56,673 bases of DNA from Anaerostipes hominis (ex Lee et al. 2021) (GCF_002270485.1 NZ_NQOG01000019.1:1-56673), one strand, 5' to 3'; positions 25,822 through 38,580 are shown, numbered from the stretch's first letter. The notes: generated from the sequence alone by a model not told the origin. A program made the numbers and translations.

Positions 25822-27955
25822 GTTCATCCTCCTCAATAATCTCAAAATCAATATTCTTCAAAATCTTATCGACTCCGGTCACAACGATCTCTACCGGTTG
25901 TCCCAGCTTCCACTTACGCCCTGTCCTCTCTCCTGTCATAGAATAGGACGACTCATCATAATTGTAATAATCCCCGGGCAGCTTGGACACATGGACCATT
26001 CCTTCAATCGTATTCGGAAGTTCCACATAGATCCCCCAGCCAGTCACTCCTGAAATCACGCCTTTGTACTGCTGTCCGATATGTCGTTCCATATACTCCG
26101 CCTTTTTCAGTTTTTCTACTTCCCGCTCCACTTCATCTGCACGCCGCTCCATCTTAGACGACTGCTCTGAGACTTTCGCAAGAATAGACTCATAATGCCG
26201 GATTCTTTTGGCATCGAGTTTTCCCCGAAGAGTTTCTTTGATGATCCTGTGAATCTGCAGGTCCGGATACCTTCGGATCGGTGAGGTAAAGTGACAGTAA
26301 TAGCTTGTAGATAATCCGAAATGTCCTGAACTCTCGGTTGTATACCTGGCCTGTTTCATAGATCTCAGGGTGAGCCTGCTGATCAGAGCCTCCTCCGGAG
26401 TGCCTTCCACCTTTGTCAAAAGTTTCTGTATCTCTTTCGGATGGATTTCATCTTTTTTAAGCTTCAGTACGATTCCAAAATTCTCGAGAAACGTCCTGAG
26501 TTTCTTGACTTTTTCCCCGTCCGGATTGTCATGGGTACGGTACACAAACGGTATTTCCTGCCAGTAAAAATTCTCTGCAACCGTTTCATTTGCAAGAAGC
26601 ATGAAATCCTCGATGATCTTAGTTGCCTTATTCCTTTGGGATGGAATCACGTCGACTGCCTTTCCGTATTCGTTCAGCACAATCTTCGATTCAGGAAAAT
26701 CAAAGTCCACACTTCCCCGTTCATGTCTCACCTCCCGCAGAATATCAGAAAGCTCTTTCATCTGCTCGAACATCGGAACAAGTTTTTCATATCTCTTCCG
26801 CTCTTTTTCATCGCCGTCCAGAATCAGTGCCACACTTGTGTATGTCATGCGTTCATCCACATGGATGACGGTTTCGGCAATGCGGTGTCCCTTTAAAATT
26901 CCTTCCTTGTCAAGATCCATGATACAGCTCAATGCCAGTCGGTCTGTACCTGCATTCAGAGAACAAATACCGTTGGAAAGCTGATGAGGCAGCATCGGTA
27001 TGACCCGGTCCACCAGATAGACACTGGTACCTCTTTTCAGCGCTTCCTTATCCAGTGCAGAGTTTTCCTTCACATAATCGGAGACATCTGCGATATGGAC
27101 TCCCAGCTGATAGCCGCCTGATGTTTTGGTCAGCGTGATCGCATCATCAAGGTCCTTGGCATCCTCTCCGTCTATGGTCACCGTCTGCCAGTCTCTCAGA
27201 TCCAGCCGCCCTTCCAGCGAAGATTTTTCTATGACCGAAGGCACTGCTCCCACTTCTTTTTTGACTTCTTCCCCGAACTCCGTGGGAATATTGTATGCCT
27301 TTACGATCGATAAAATGTCCACTCTGGGATCATCCCTGTGGCCTAAAACCTCCAGTATCCTGCCTTCCGGACTCTTTCCTAAATCTCCGTAGTCAACAAT
27401 CTTTACCAGGACCTTAAATCCATCGGTAAGATTTCCGCATTCCTCTTTCGGAATGAAAATGTCACTGTCAAATCTCAAGTTGTCCGGAACGACAAATCCA
27501 TAGCTTTTACATTTTTCAAATGTGCCGACTATTTCCGTCATTCCCCGTTCCAGAACCTTTACAATTCTGGCTTCTTTCCGCCTGCCGTTCCTGGCCCGTT
27601 CCTCAGTCACTTCGATCTGCACAGTATCCTCATGGAAAGCTCCGTTCATATCATTTTCATTGATATAAAAATCGTCTTCTTCTCCTTCCACCGAAACAAA
27701 TCCAAATCCTTTCTGGGTGCATACAAACGTCCCGGTCAGTGTCTTCTTTGACACCGGGCTGTATTTTCCTCTCTTAGAGACTTCCACGACTCCCTCATCA
27801 ACGAGTTCATGAAGAATCTGGACGAACTCTTTTCTGTCTTCCGGCTCTACCTGCAATAAATAGCCGATCTCTTTTTGTTTCATAGGATGATAGTGTTTAT
27901 CATAAATCAGATCTCTGATTCTTTTTTTTCTTTTATCAAACAATTCCTTTTCCAT
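25784..27955 (-). CDS. rnr: Ribonuclease R
   Basis: Processive 3'-5' exoribonuclease that degrades structured RNA and, with tmRNA-SmpB, non-stop mRNA. The 723 residues show a winged-helix N-terminus, two cold-shock OB domains (about 70-220), the RNB catalytic domain with [14 protein letters not shown] and [19 protein letters not shown], and a C-terminal S1 domain ([21 protein letters not shown]). It sits between secG and smpB, the standard Firmicute order, and overlaps smpB by 38 bp. Confidence 0.96.
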   Translation of the reverse strand: MEKELFDKRKKRIRDLIYDKHYHPMKQKEIGYLLQVEPEDRKEFVQILHELVDEGVVEVSKRGKYSPVSKKTLTGTFVCTQKGFGFVSVEGEEDDFYINENDMNGAFHEDTVQIEVTEERARNGRRKEARIVKVLERGMTEIVGTFEKCKSYGFVVPDNLRFDSDIFIPKEECGNLTDGFKVLVKIVDYGDLGKSPEGRILEVLGHRDDPRVDILSIVKAYNIPTEFGEEVKKEVGAVPSVIEKSSLEGRLDLRDWQTVTIDGEDAKDLDDAITLTKTSGGYQLGVHIADVSDYVKENSALDKEALKRGTSVYLVDRVIPMLPHQLSNGICSLNAGTDRLALSCIMDLDKEGILKGHRIAETVIHVDERMTYTSVALILDGDEKERKRYEKLVPMFEQMKELSDILREVRHERGSVDFDFPESKIVLNEYGKAVDVIPSQRNKATKIIEDFMLLANETVAENFYWQEIPFVYRTHDNPDGEKVKKLRTFLENFGIVLKLKKDEIHPKEIQKLLTKVEGTPEEALISRLTLRSMKQARYTTESSGHFGLSTSYYCHFTSPIRRYPDLQIHRIIKETLRGKLDAKRIRHYESILAKVSEQSSKMERRADEVEREVEKLKKAEYMERHIGQQYKGVISGVTGWGIYVELPNTIEGMVHVSKLPGDYYNYDESSYSMTGERTGRKWKLGQPVEIVVTGVDKILKNIDFEIIEEDEHGEDGRNKADCE

Positions 27956-28010
27956 TATCTTTCCTTTACTTTCTGCAACAATGCTGTACTATCCGGAGCA
28001 TTTTTCATTC

Positions 28011-28040
28011 TACAGGAAGGTTCGCAGAACTTTCCTGTGG
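28011..28040. repeat. Hairpin repeat B, copy 1
   Basis: ACAGGAA (28012-28018) pairs with TTTCCTGT around a loop GGTTCGCAGAAC. The same hairpin with nearly the same loop occurs at 53926-53960. It lies between the secG terminator and rnr. Confidence 0.6.
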
Positions 28041-28085
28041 AATAAAAAAACACTTCTTAAACATTATCTGCTTAAAGAAGTGTTT
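28041..28085 (-). terminator. Intrinsic terminator of secG
   Basis: AAACACTTCTT (28048-28058) pairs with AAGAAGTGTTT (28075-28085); a T-rich run follows on the minus strand. Confidence 0.85.
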
Positions 28086-28090
28086 CCATT

Positions 28091-28327
28091 CTAAAGAAAT
28101 CTGGAACAAAGGAGCGCTGCTGTCACAAAAAAGATGACTGTAAACAGGGTTGTCGCTTTAATAATGTTCCCTTCCCTGGAACGGCCTTTGTTTTTACTCC
28201 AATATGTGCCGGAGGTTGTGGATCCTGTCAGTGATCCCAATCCAGCTTCCTTTCCTTCTTGCATCAATACTAATATGATTAGAACAACGCACGATATTAA
28301 AAATAATATAGTTAATGCCGTCTTCAT
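28091..28327 (-). CDS. secG: Preprotein translocase subunit SecG
   Basis: A 78-residue membrane protein that assists the SecYE channel. Two hydrophobic helices (about 3-23 and 52-75) flank a short polar stretch with the conserved LMQEGKEAGLGSLTGS. It lies between the eno/M6-like region and rnr in the usual glycolysis-secG-rnr-smpB order, and ends in a strong terminator. Confidence 0.93.
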   Translation of the reverse strand: MKTALTILFLISCVVLIILVLMQEGKEAGLGSLTGSTTSGTYWSKNKGRSREGNIIKATTLFTVIFFVTAALLCSRFL

Positions 28328-28568
28328 TGCTTCTTCCTCCTAATGTTTCTGCTCACTGCTGATTATTCTAGCACACCTTACCATAAAATGCAAGGATACG
28401 TTCAAATCTTACTTTTCCTTGACAGGGATCTGTGTATAGATACGCTTTCCTATGATTTTACGAAAACCTTTCAGACGGAACCGCTACTTCTTTTCTGGAT
28501 TGATTTTTTTCTTCTCGGGATGTCTCCTTCACTTTTTTATATTTCCCTGATTTACTGACCGCCTCGTC

Positions 28569-28985
28569 TTACAATCTGGCTTCTCCTGCATAGCTGTCAT
28601 AATAATCCACGCTGTGTTCCATTGTGATGGGAACAATTTTGGCATCGTTATACTGAGGAAACACATTTTTAATTTTCAATTTTCCTTCTGAAACTGCATC
28701 TATGTAAATGGATAGTGAGGAACGGTTACGTTCTCCTCTGCCATTTAAAATCCGCTCATATGCCGCAAAGCCTGTCAGAGGCTCGGAGCCTTTGTCATAA
28801 GTTAGTCTCTCCTGGTGGGTGTTAAAAAAATCATCTGTTTCATCCTCCGGAAACTGTACAAACAGGACAACGTTGCTCCGCTGTCCTGTTTTCTCTGAGG
28901 TCTGTTCTCCATATACAGAAATATTCCAAGTGAGAAGCAGGCAGACTGCCATGATCCACGATAAAACTTTTTTATAATTTCTCAT
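28569..28985 (-). pseudogene. N-terminal remnant of a secreted M6-like metallopeptidase
   Basis: The 138 codons begin with a signal peptide (about 25 residues; MAVCLLLTWNISVYG) and continue with NVVLFVQFPEDETDDFF, ERLTYDKGSEPL and KLKIKNVFPQYN, which resemble the propeptide or early domain of M6-type peptidases. The frame stops at TAA (28569-28571); beyond it the same frame reads on for another 37 codons without a catalytic HExxH. The zinc domain is missing, so it is either a decayed gene or a short secreted protein. The ATG at 28985 follows AAGGGGCGGAAG. It separates eno from secG. Confidence 0.55.
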
Positions 28986-29038
28986 CTTCCGCCCCTTCCA
29001 CAATGAAATATTTTTTCTTTCTTTATACTATTATCGTT

Positions 29039-30358
<1,320 letters not shown>

Positions 30359-30404
30359 TTAGTAGTATTTTATCCAGATAGATGAAAATCCATACATTGA
30401 AATA

Positions 30405-30443
30405 CAAAAAGAAAGCAGTGTGCTTTAAACACACACTGCTTTC
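30405..30443 (-). terminator. Intrinsic terminator of gpmI
   Basis: GAAAGCAGTGTG (30411-30422) pairs with CACACTGCTTTC (30432-30443); on the minus strand TTTTTGTATTT follows. Confidence 0.88.
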
Positions 30444-30457
30444 TGTCATATCGATAT

Positions 30458-31999
30458 TTATTTTACTAACAAAGACTTTCCGGTCATGTCTTCCGGCTGT
30501 TCAAGTCCCATCATTTCGATCAGAGTCGGCGCGATATCTGCCAGACATCCGCCCTCTCTTAATTTCACACGGTCCTTATAATTTACTAAGATAAACGGTA
30601 CCTGGTTGATCGTATGGGCCGTAAACGGAGCTCCTGTCACATAATCCACCAGCTGCTCTGCATTGCCGTGGTCAGCACAGATAAACATCTGTCCGTCTGC
30701 TTTTTTGATGGCTTCCACCGCTCTGCCCACACATCCGTCCACTGTCTCAATAGCTTTTACTGCCGCATCACAAATGCCGGTGTGTCCAACCATATCCGGG
30801 TTCGCAAAGTTAACGATGATCACATCATACTGATCGGACTCAATAGCCTCTACAAGTTTGCTGCCCACTTCCATGGCGCTCATCTCCGGCTGCAGGTCAT
30901 AAGTTGCCACAGACGGTGATTTCACAAGGATTCTCTCCTCTCCTTCATTTGGAACCTCTACGCCTCCGTTGAAAAAGAAGGTAACGTGTGCATACTTCTC
31001 TGTCTCGGCCAGACGAAGCTGTTTCAATCCCTGTTCTGCCAGGAATTCTCCGAATGTATTTTTAATCTCTACTTTATGGAATGCCACCAGCTTATTCGGA
31101 ACTGTAGCATCGTATTCTGTAAAGCATACATAAGTTGTCTTAAAGTAACCGTTTGGACGCTCAAAGCTGTCAAACTTATCATCACAGATCGCCCTGGTGA
31201 TTTCTCTTGCCCTGTCCGGACGGAAGTTGAAGAAGATGACAGAATCATTTTCTTTGATCACAGCAGTCGGCTCTCCATTTTCCGTGATAACAGTCGGCAG
31301 AACGAACTCATCATTTACTTCCTCTTTGTAGGAATCCGCAATTGCATCCACGGCAGAATCTTTCATTACTCCTTCTCCCATGACAAGGGCTTTGTATGCT
31401 TTCTCCACACGGTCCCAGCGATTGTCACGGTCCATTGCATAGTAACGTCCGGAAACAGTGGCTACCTTGCCTACACCGATCTCTTTCATCTTTGCTTCCA
31501 GTTCTTCTACGAATCCCTTTCCGGAAGTAGGTGCCGTATCACGTCCGTCTAAGAATGCATGTACATAGACCTTTTCGATATTATTTCTCTTTGCGAGTTC
31601 TAATAATCCATACAGATGCGTATTGTGGCTATGTACCCCGCCATCAGATACTAATCCCATTGCATGGAGTGCACTTCCATTCTTCTTGCAGTTTTCTACT
31701 GCCTGAAGCAGCGCTTCGTTCTCAAAGAAGTCTCCATCCTGGATCTCTTTCGTGATCCTTGTAAGTTCCTGGTATACGATTCTTCCGGCACCCATATTCA
31801 AGTGTCCTACTTCAGAATTTCCCATCTGCCCTTCCGGAAGGCCTACTGCCATACCGGATGCATTTCCCGGAACAAACGGGCATGTTTTCATCAGTTCGTC
31901 CATGACTGGAGTATTGGCCGCTGCGATCGCGTTGCCTTCTTTCTTATCATTCAATCCGTAACCATCTAAAATCATTAAAACGGTAGGTTTCTTGCTCAT
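30458..31999 (-). CDS. gpmI: 2,3-bisphosphoglycerate-independent phosphoglycerate mutase
   Basis: Mn-dependent mutase converting 3- to 2-phosphoglycerate. The active-site serine is in QMGNSEVGHLNMGAGR, metal ligands in LMILDGYGL, ADHGNAEQ and the HTINQVPF region. The start at 31999 (MSKKPTVL) follows AAAGGAGATAATA; the in-frame ATG at 32020 lies before that site and is not used. Length 513 is standard. In most relatives tpiA is the immediate neighbour; here a beta-helix gene lies between. Confidence 0.97.
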   Translation of the reverse strand: MSKKPTVLMILDGYGLNDKKEGNAIAAANTPVMDELMKTCPFVPGNASGMAVGLPEGQMGNSEVGHLNMGAGRIVYQELTRITKEIQDGDFFENEALLQAVENCKKNGSALHAMGLVSDGGVHSHNTHLYGLLELAKRNNIEKVYVHAFLDGRDTAPTSGKGFVEELEAKMKEIGVGKVATVSGRYYAMDRDNRWDRVEKAYKALVMGEGVMKDSAVDAIADSYKEEVNDEFVLPTVITENGEPTAVIKENDSVIFFNFRPDRAREITRAICDDKFDSFERPNGYFKTTYVCFTEYDATVPNKLVAFHKVEIKNTFGEFLAEQGLKQLRLAETEKYAHVTFFFNGGVEVPNEGEERILVKSPSVATYDLQPEMSAMEVGSKLVEAIESDQYDVIIVNFANPDMVGHTGICDAAVKAIETVDGCVGRAVEAIKKADGQMFICADHGNAEQLVDYVTGAPFTAHTINQVPFILVNYKDRVKLREGGCLADIAPTLIEMMGLEQPEDMTGKSLLVK

Positions 32000-32099
32000 T
32001 ATTATCTCCTTTATCTTCATTGGCTGTCAATTTATAATCCGTTAATATTATAACGATTATTGTTTATAAATTCAATAACAGATTGAGTCTGACTGTAGA

Positions 32100-33416
32100 C
32101 TATTTTATCCTGGCTATTATTTTTCCACTCTTTAAATCCATTCCGTAAGCATTGTCTCTGGAACGATTACCGTCCCCTTTAAACATTAGAATGTCATAAG
32201 ACGGATAAACAGGATCTCTGCTGCAGTTCAAGGCAGAATTGCTCCCCATTTTCTGCAGCTCAGCGCCTGTTACATAAACAAGAAGAGGATAATATTTACT
32301 TCCTGAACCGTTATTAGCAGTTCTCCTCAAATATACGACGCTGCTTCTCACTTGTATAAAACGATTATTTGTGAGTGTCAGCTTTCTGATGCCGCCTCCT
32401 GCCACACCATGTTTTGCCGTATTAGTATTTCTTTTATTTTTCAAACCAATTTTTGAAAACTGATTCGAATCAATCGTCGTATTTTCCCAATTCATCATAA
32501 AGACAGCATTATCATAAATGTTTTTAAACTGATTATTTCTAATCTGAATCCTCTGATGATAAACATTTACTGAAGACTTTGAATATTTCCCTTTTTTGTC
32601 TTTCTTTTGTGAGTATTTATGCGTTCCAATTGCGCGGTTCACTCCGTCAAATACATTATTATTGATCATGACATTTACATTCGGAGTCTGGTCTTTTCTG
32701 CTCCACCTGAGTGTAAATCCACCGGTCGCTTTATCTGGTGTATCGATATTAATTGCTTCTTTATTATATGCTGAACTCCTTGTACTGGATTTGGCAGAAA
32801 GAAATCTGTTATCTTTTATAGTTACATTTTTCACTCCGGCGATCTCAATATAATGCCCTCCATTCTGTCCCTTGAAGGTTATATTCTGAAAAGTTACATT
32901 CTGATTATGAGAACCAGATACTCCATGTGCCCCCTTTATATAAGATAAATCGATAATTGACTTACTTCCGTGGCCTATAAATTTAATATTTTGGGGTCCG
33001 TTATACTTTTTATATACATTTGTTTTATTTCTGTTTTTGTAAGAACAAAGCAAAAACATATTTTTTGTAGGCTTGTAGTTGCTTTTACCTTTGTTTATTT
33101 TCTTTAATACTGCACCTTCTTTAAGTTCAATTGTTGTATTAGAAGGTACAAAAAGAGTCGAACAGATCTTATATGTCCCCTTTTTCAGAACCAGTCTGCC
33201 ACCTCCTTTTTGCAGTTTTTTTAGATAATATTGCATTTGAAGTGAGTTCTTAGTGTTTTTATTGTAGGCAGAAGATTTCTTAACGGACTTAGGAATTTTA
33301 TTTGGACTGATTGTATAAGTCTTTCCCTTTGCTTCGACTTTCTTGACATAAACTGAAGGACAATTAAATAAGCCTGCAATCATAAAAAATGCCATTATTA
33401 TATATCTCTTTTTCAT
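32100..33416 (-). CDS. Secreted right-handed beta-helix protein of unknown function
   Basis: A 438-residue exported protein. The signal peptide (about 1-29; FFMIAGLFNCPSVYVKKVEA) is followed by an opening typical of polysaccharide-lyase-like beta helices (GGGRLVLKKGTYKICSTLFVPSNTTIEL) and about ten helical turns with asparagine ladders (NVTFQNITFKG, NVTIKDNRF, RIQIRNNQFKNI, TTIDSNQFSKI, KLTLTNNRFIQV). Candidate lyase or hydrolase residues cannot be assigned. It is AT-rich and lysine/asparagine-rich compared with its glycolytic neighbours and sits between tpiA and gpmI, so it looks like an insertion into the cluster. A surface glycan is a plausible target. Confidence 0.78.
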   Translation of the reverse strand: MKKRYIIMAFFMIAGLFNCPSVYVKKVEAKGKTYTISPNKIPKSVKKSSAYNKNTKNSLQMQYYLKKLQKGGGRLVLKKGTYKICSTLFVPSNTTIELKEGAVLKKINKGKSNYKPTKNMFLLCSYKNRNKTNVYKKYNGPQNIKFIGHGSKSIIDLSYIKGAHGVSGSHNQNVTFQNITFKGQNGGHYIEIAGVKNVTIKDNRFLSAKSSTRSSAYNKEAINIDTPDKATGGFTLRWSRKDQTPNVNVMINNNVFDGVNRAIGTHKYSQKKDKKGKYSKSSVNVYHQRIQIRNNQFKNIYDNAVFMMNWENTTIDSNQFSKIGLKNKRNTNTAKHGVAGGGIRKLTLTNNRFIQVRSSVVYLRRTANNGSGSKYYPLLVYVTGAELQKMGSNSALNCSRDPVYPSYDILMFKGDGNRSRDNAYGMDLKSGKIIARIK

Positions 33417-33450
33417 ATCCTTACTCTCATTTCCTTTAAACCGATTTTAA

Positions 33451-33487
33451 GTAAAAAGCTGCTGCAAATAATTTCTGCAGCAGCTTT
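33451..33487 (-). terminator. Intrinsic terminator of tpiA
   Basis: AAAGCTGCTGC (33455-33465) pairs with GCAGCAGCTTT (33477-33487); TTTTTAC follows on the minus strand. It isolates the beta-helix gene from tpiA. Confidence 0.88.
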
Positions 33488-33493
33488 ATCTCT

Positions 33494-34240
33494 CTACTTG
33501 TAGTTTACGATCTTACCAAAGTCTGGTTTTAAAGAAGCTCCACCGACTAATCCTCCGTCGATGTCTTCCTGTGCGAATAATTCCGGTGCACTTGCAGCAG
33601 ATACAGAACCGCCATACTGGATGCGGATGGCATCAGCGGTTGCCTGATCATAGACTTCTGCGATACACTCACGGATCGCTTTACAAACTTCCTGAGCCTG
33701 CTCTGTTGTTGCAACTTTTCCTGTACCAATCGCCCAGATTGGCTCGTAAGCGATAACAGCAGTCTTTGCCTGATCTGCAGTCACACCCTGAAATGCAATC
33801 TTGATCTGCTGGCGTACAAAGTCAATGGTCACACCCTGTTCTCTCTGAGCAAGAGTCTCTCCGCAGCAAACGATCGGAGTGATTCCATGTTCAAAAGCTT
33901 TTAAAACTTTTTTATTAACTGTCTCATCTGTCTCAGCGAAATATTCTCTTCTCTCAGAATGTCCGATGATGACATATTTTACACCTAAGTCAGTCAGCAT
34001 ATTTGGAGCGATCTCACCTGTGTAGGCACCGCTCTCTTCATAGTACATGTTCTCAGCACCGATGTTGATGTTGCTTCCTTTTGCAGCTTCGATCGCTGCC
34101 GGAATACAGATTGCCGGTACGCAGAATACTACATCAGATGTTTCAGTCGCTACCAATGGCTTTAATTCATTTACTAAAGCTACGGTCTCGCTAGGTGTTT
34201 TGTTCATTTTCCAGTTTCCTGCTACGATTGTTTTACGCAT
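33494..34240 (-). CDS. tpiA: Triosephosphate isomerase
   Basis: Interconverts dihydroxyacetone phosphate and glyceraldehyde-3-phosphate. The 248 residues hold AGNWKMNKT (Lys), [11 protein letters not shown] (His) and the catalytic glutamate in [11 protein letters not shown], plus [13 protein letters not shown] and GLVGGASL for phosphate binding. It lies 42 bp after pgk on the same strand and is probably cotranscribed with it. Confidence 0.98.
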   Translation of the reverse strand: MRKTIVAGNWKMNKTPSETVALVNELKPLVATETSDVVFCVPAICIPAAIEAAKGSNINIGAENMYYEESGAYTGEIAPNMLTDLGVKYVIIGHSERREYFAETDETVNKKVLKAFEHGITPIVCCGETLAQREQGVTIDFVRQQIKIAFQGVTADQAKTAVIAYEPIWAIGTGKVATTEQAQEVCKAIRECIAEVYDQATADAIRIQYGGSVSAASAPELFAQEDIDGGLVGGASLKPDFGKIVNYK

Positions 34241-34282
34241 AATGGTATACCCTCCGATTACTTTCCTTGATAGTTAAAAAGC

Positions 34283-35476
34283 TTATTTATCATTTGCAGC
34301 TGCAACACCCGGTAATTCTTTGCCTTCCAGGAATTCCAGAGATGCTCCGCCTCCTGTGGAAATATGTGTCATCTTATCACCGAAACCAAGCTGGTTTACA
34401 GCTGCTGCGGAATCTCCTCCACCAATGATCGTTGTAGCATCAATCTCTGCCAGTGCCTCTGCAACTGCTATAGTTCCTGCCGCAAAGTTCGGCATCTCGA
34501 AACATCCCATAGGTCCGTTCCATACAACTGTCTTTGCATCTTTTAAGGCATCCGCAAATAATTCTCTTGTCTTCGGTCCGATGTCAAGACCCTGCCATCC
34601 TGCTTCAATTCCGCCTCTCTCTACGGTCTTGATGTTGGCGTCATTGGAGAAGTCATCGGCAACTACTGTATCAACAGGGATCAGCAGGTTCACGCCTTTT
34701 TCCTTTGCTTTGTCCATCATTTCCTTAGCATAGTCTAAGTAGTCAGCTTCCAGTAAGGAATCTCCAACCTCTTCTCCCAGTGCTTTCATGAAAGTATAAG
34801 CCATACCTCCGCCGATGATCAATGTATCGACTTTGTCCAGCAGGTTGTTGATGACAGAAATCTTAGAGGAAACCTTTGCTCCTCCTAAGATGGCTACCAT
34901 AGGGCGTTCCGGATTGTTGACTGCATTTCCTAAGAAATCAATCTCTTTCTGCATTAAGTATCCTACAACTGCAGTGTCTACGAACTGTGTAACTCCCACG
35001 TTAGAGCAGTGAGCTCTGTGAGCAGTTCCAAAAGCATCATTTACAAATACATCACAGAGGCTTGCAAGTTCCTTGCTGAATTCTTCTCCGTTCTTTGTCT
35101 CTTCTGCTCTGTAACGTGTATTCTGAAGTAAAATGACATCTCCGTCCTGCATTGCGTCTGCCGCCGCCTTCGCATTCGGTCCTACAACGTTGTCGTCTGC
35201 TGCAAACTTCACTTCCTGACCTAATAACTCACTCAAACGTGCCGCCACCGGTGCAAGAGATAATTCCGGTTTCGGCTCTCCTTTCGGTTTTCCTAAGTGA
35301 GAGCAAAGGATCAGTTTCCCGCCGTCTGCGATTAGCTTCTTTAATGTAGGAAGTGCCGCAACCAGGCGGTTCTCATCTGTGATTTTTCCATCCTGAAGCG
35401 GTACATTAAAATCACAGCGCACTAAGACTTTCTTTCCTTTTACGTTGATATCATCTACTGATTTTTTGTTTAACAT
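34283..35476 (-). CDS. pgk: Phosphoglycerate kinase
   Basis: Makes ATP from 1,3-bisphosphoglycerate. The 397 residues carry the family pattern: [66 protein letters not shown] and [11 protein letters not shown] near the C-terminus. It follows a gap of 245 bp after gap which contains a terminator and a structured element, so it seems to have its own promoter. It is cotranscribed with tpiA. Confidence 0.98.
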   Translation of the reverse strand: MLNKKSVDDINVKGKKVLVRCDFNVPLQDGKITDENRLVAALPTLKKLIADGGKLILCSHLGKPKGEPKPELSLAPVAARLSELLGQEVKFAADDNVVGPNAKAAADAMQDGDVILLQNTRYRAEETKNGEEFSKELASLCDVFVNDAFGTAHRAHCSNVGVTQFVDTAVVGYLMQKEIDFLGNAVNNPERPMVAILGGAKVSSKISVINNLLDKVDTLIIGGGMAYTFMKALGEEVGDSLLEADYLDYAKEMMDKAKEKGVNLLIPVDTVVADDFSNDANIKTVERGGIEAGWQGLDIGPKTRELFADALKDAKTVVWNGPMGCFEMPNFAAGTIAVAEALAEIDATTIIGGGDSAAAVNQLGFGDKMTHISTGGGASLEFLEGKELPGVAAANDK

Positions 35477-35549
35477 GTTCTTTCCTCCTGGGATTTCTTA
35501 TAGGATTAAATCGAATGCCTATCCTGCCGGATTGCCTTCTTTAACAAAC

Positions 35550-35590
35550 AAAATAAAAAAACGGGTCCGGTCCAAAAAGACCGGACCCAT
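35550..35590 (-). terminator. Intrinsic terminator of gap
   Basis: GGGTCCGGTC (35563-35572) pairs with GACCGGACCC (35579-35588); on the minus strand a run GTTTTTTTATTTT follows. Confidence 0.9.
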
Positions 35591-35600
35591 TTGAGTCTTT

Positions 35601-35667
35601 ATACCTTATCGTGCAAAGCACGCTGCCCGAAGGGCATAAAATACAGTGTGCCCTGTGGGTATGGTAT
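35601..35667 (-). other. Three-arm inverted-repeat structure between gap and pgk
   Basis: An outer stem ATACC (35601-35605)/GGTAT (35663-35667) encloses three small hairpins: CGTGC-aaa-GCACG (35610-35622), TGCCC-gaa-GGGCA (35624-35636) and TGCCC-tgt-GGGTA (35649-35661). The palindromes read the same on both strands. It lies in the 3' untranslated region of gap, just before its terminator. It may be an RNA-stability or regulatory element; I do not recognise a named family. Confidence 0.55.
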
Positions 35668-35720
35668 TGCAGAATACTACACTGAATATTGATGCCTGTC
35701 CGCATCCACAGCGCTGATGA

Positions 35721-36803
<1,083 letters not shown>

Positions 36804-36814
36804 ACTTCCTTTTT

Positions 36815-36843
36815 ATTTTAAACAATATGTCCAAAAATATCAA
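36815..36843 (-). promoter_or_regulatory. gap promoter
   Basis: Minus strand: TTGATA (36843-36838), a 17-bp spacer and TAAAAT (36820-36815), then the Rex-like palindrome and a 5' leader of about 70 nt. Confidence 0.7.
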
Positions 36844-36906
36844 GTCTATTTTAGCATTTCTCTCATGTATACAAAATCATATCTTTGTACAAGATTACCA
36901 AAAGCT

Positions 36907-38580
36907 TTATTTTTCATTCTCATCGATGATATAATTGGCAATATTGTCGGCATAGTCCGAAATACGCTCCAGACTTGTCATCATATCAATATAGATCACT
37001 CCGGCTTCAGGTATGCATGACTCCCGTTCCAGCCGTTCAATATGCTGTTTCCGGTACTTTTTCTCCATTCTGTCGACTTCTTCTTCTCCCTGAATTGCCT
37101 GTTTTGCAATTTCCACATCGTCTTTCTCAATAGCCCTGATGGCATAATCAAACGTTTTAATGACCTGAGCCGTCATTTTGTGCAATTCGTCCTTTGCAAG
37201 ATCAGAAAATGCAATTTTATCGTCATGCTTTATCTGCATGAATTCAGCAATATTTTCGACATGATCTCCTGCCCTCTCGATATCCGAAATTGTGTAGAAT
37301 AAATCCGTGACAATTTTGCTCTGTTTCTCCGTCAGTGCCAGATTGCTGATCTTTACAAGATACCCGGTGATCATAGTTTCTAAATGGTTGATGACCTTTT
37401 CATCCCTGAATACCTTGTCCAGCTGTTTTTCACTCGGCTGCGGATTCATGGCTTCCTTCGTAACACGCTTCATATTTTTCAGAACGATATCACCCATGCG
37501 CACTACTTCTTTGACTGCGTTTTCCACTGCAAAAGAAGGAGTCTCCAGGATACGCGGATCCAGGTGACGCAGCACCATCTCTTCTACTTCCTCGTCTTCC
37601 TCATCTTCCGGTTCTTCGTGGATAATCAGTCCTGACAGTTTCACCAATACATTGGCAAACGGGAACAGCAGTACAGTGACTGATACATTGAAGATAGAAT
37701 GGAAAATAGAGATCTCCGTACTCGAAATATGCTGCATGGCCAGATGGTCAAACACTCCGAAGAAAATGGTCATGATAATTCCATAAATAGCAGCTCCGAT
37801 GATGTTAAAAGATAAGTGAATTACCGCCGCCCTTTTTGCGGTTTTGTTTGCACCCGCACTGGATAAAAGAGCCGTGATACATGTACCGATGTTCTGCCCC
37901 AGCGTAATGAAAACGGCGGAACGCCAGTTTACAATGCCCTTCATGGCAAGTGTCTGAAGAATACCGACGGATGCAGAAGAACTCTGAATGATCGCTGTAA
38001 CGACAGCTCCTACAAGAATTCCCAAAATAGGATTCCCCCCGAGAACTTCAAAAGCCTTTGCGAAAATAGGGCTGCTCTGATATACTCCGATGGAACTGGA
38101 CATAAAAGAGAGTCCGATAAAAAGAACACCGAAACCTACGGCGATCTCTGCCTTCTGATTTAACTTTTGTTTATTTGAAAAAGTTACAATAAATGCTCCG
38201 ATGGCTAAGATCAGCGGTGCAAAAAATTCAGGTTTCAGTGCCCCTGCCCATTCATTTGCCGACACAAGCCATGCGGTGATCGTAGTTCCGACGTTCGCAC
38301 CCATAATAACGCCTGCTGCCTGGGTAAGATTCATGATGCCTGCATTCACAAAACCTACGACCATAACGGTAGTTGCCGAACTGCTTTGGATGATGGCTGT
38401 GACCAAAGCTCCCACTAAAACTCCTAAAAAGCGGTTGTTGGTCAGATATCCCAACAGCTGCCGCATCTTATTACCGGCAGTCTTCTGCAGTCCGTCCGCC
38501 ATCACATTCATTCCATAGAGAAACATACCTAATCCGCCGGCAAAGGCAAACAGGTTTCCCAGATGATCTAATGTATTCAT
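36907..38580 (-). CDS. Na+/phosphate cotransporter of the NptA type with a PhoU-like domain
   Basis: A 557-residue membrane protein. The two inverted repeats of the NaPi-II family are visible in GALVTAIIQSSSATTVMVVG and GAVVTAIIQSSSASVGILQT (QSSS motif), each within a bundle of helices over residues 5-320. The C-terminal 210 residues are a cytoplasmic PhoU-like helical domain (MITGYLVKISNLALTEKQ, DIERAGDHVENIAEF, ERISDYADNIANY). Import of phosphate is the expected role. Start at 38580 (MNTLDHLG) behind CAGGAGGAAAAAAA; an upstream ATG at 38604 is not needed. It is the gene upstream of gap on the same strand but with its own region between. Confidence 0.9.
   Translation of the reverse strand: MNTLDHLGNLFAFAGGLGMFLYGMNVMADGLQKTAGNKMRQLLGYLTNNRFLGVLVGALVTAIIQSSSATTVMVVGFVNAGIMNLTQAAGVIMGANVGTTITAWLVSANEWAGALKPEFFAPLILAIGAFIVTFSNKQKLNQKAEIAVGFGVLFIGLSFMSSSIGVYQSSPIFAKAFEVLGGNPILGILVGAVVTAIIQSSSASVGILQTLAMKGIVNWRSAVFITLGQNIGTCITALLSSAGANKTAKRAAVIHLSFNIIGAAIYGIIMTIFFGVFDHLAMQHISSTEISIFHSIFNVSVTVLLFPFANVLVKLSGLIIHEEPEDEEDEEVEEMVLRHLDPRILETPSFAVENAVKEVVRMGDIVLKNMKRVTKEAMNPQPSEKQLDKVFRDEKVINHLETMITGYLVKISNLALTEKQSKIVTDLFYTISDIERAGDHVENIAEFMQIKHDDKIAFSDLAKDELHKMTAQVIKTFDYAIRAIEKDDVEIAKQAIQGEEEVDRMEKKYRKQHIERLERESCIPEAGVIYIDMMTSLERISDYADNIANYIIDENEK

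Noticed and set aside
28343-28558. Plus-strand frame of 71 codons between secG and the M6-like remnant
   Set aside because: No ribosome binding site, hydrophobic low-complexity composition and no family; it looks like chance in an AT-rich gap.
35601-35667. tRNA reading of the three-arm structure between gap and pgk
   Set aside because: No T-loop GTTCRA, no acceptor stem of seven pairs and no anticodon-like loop of seven bases; stems are all about five pairs.
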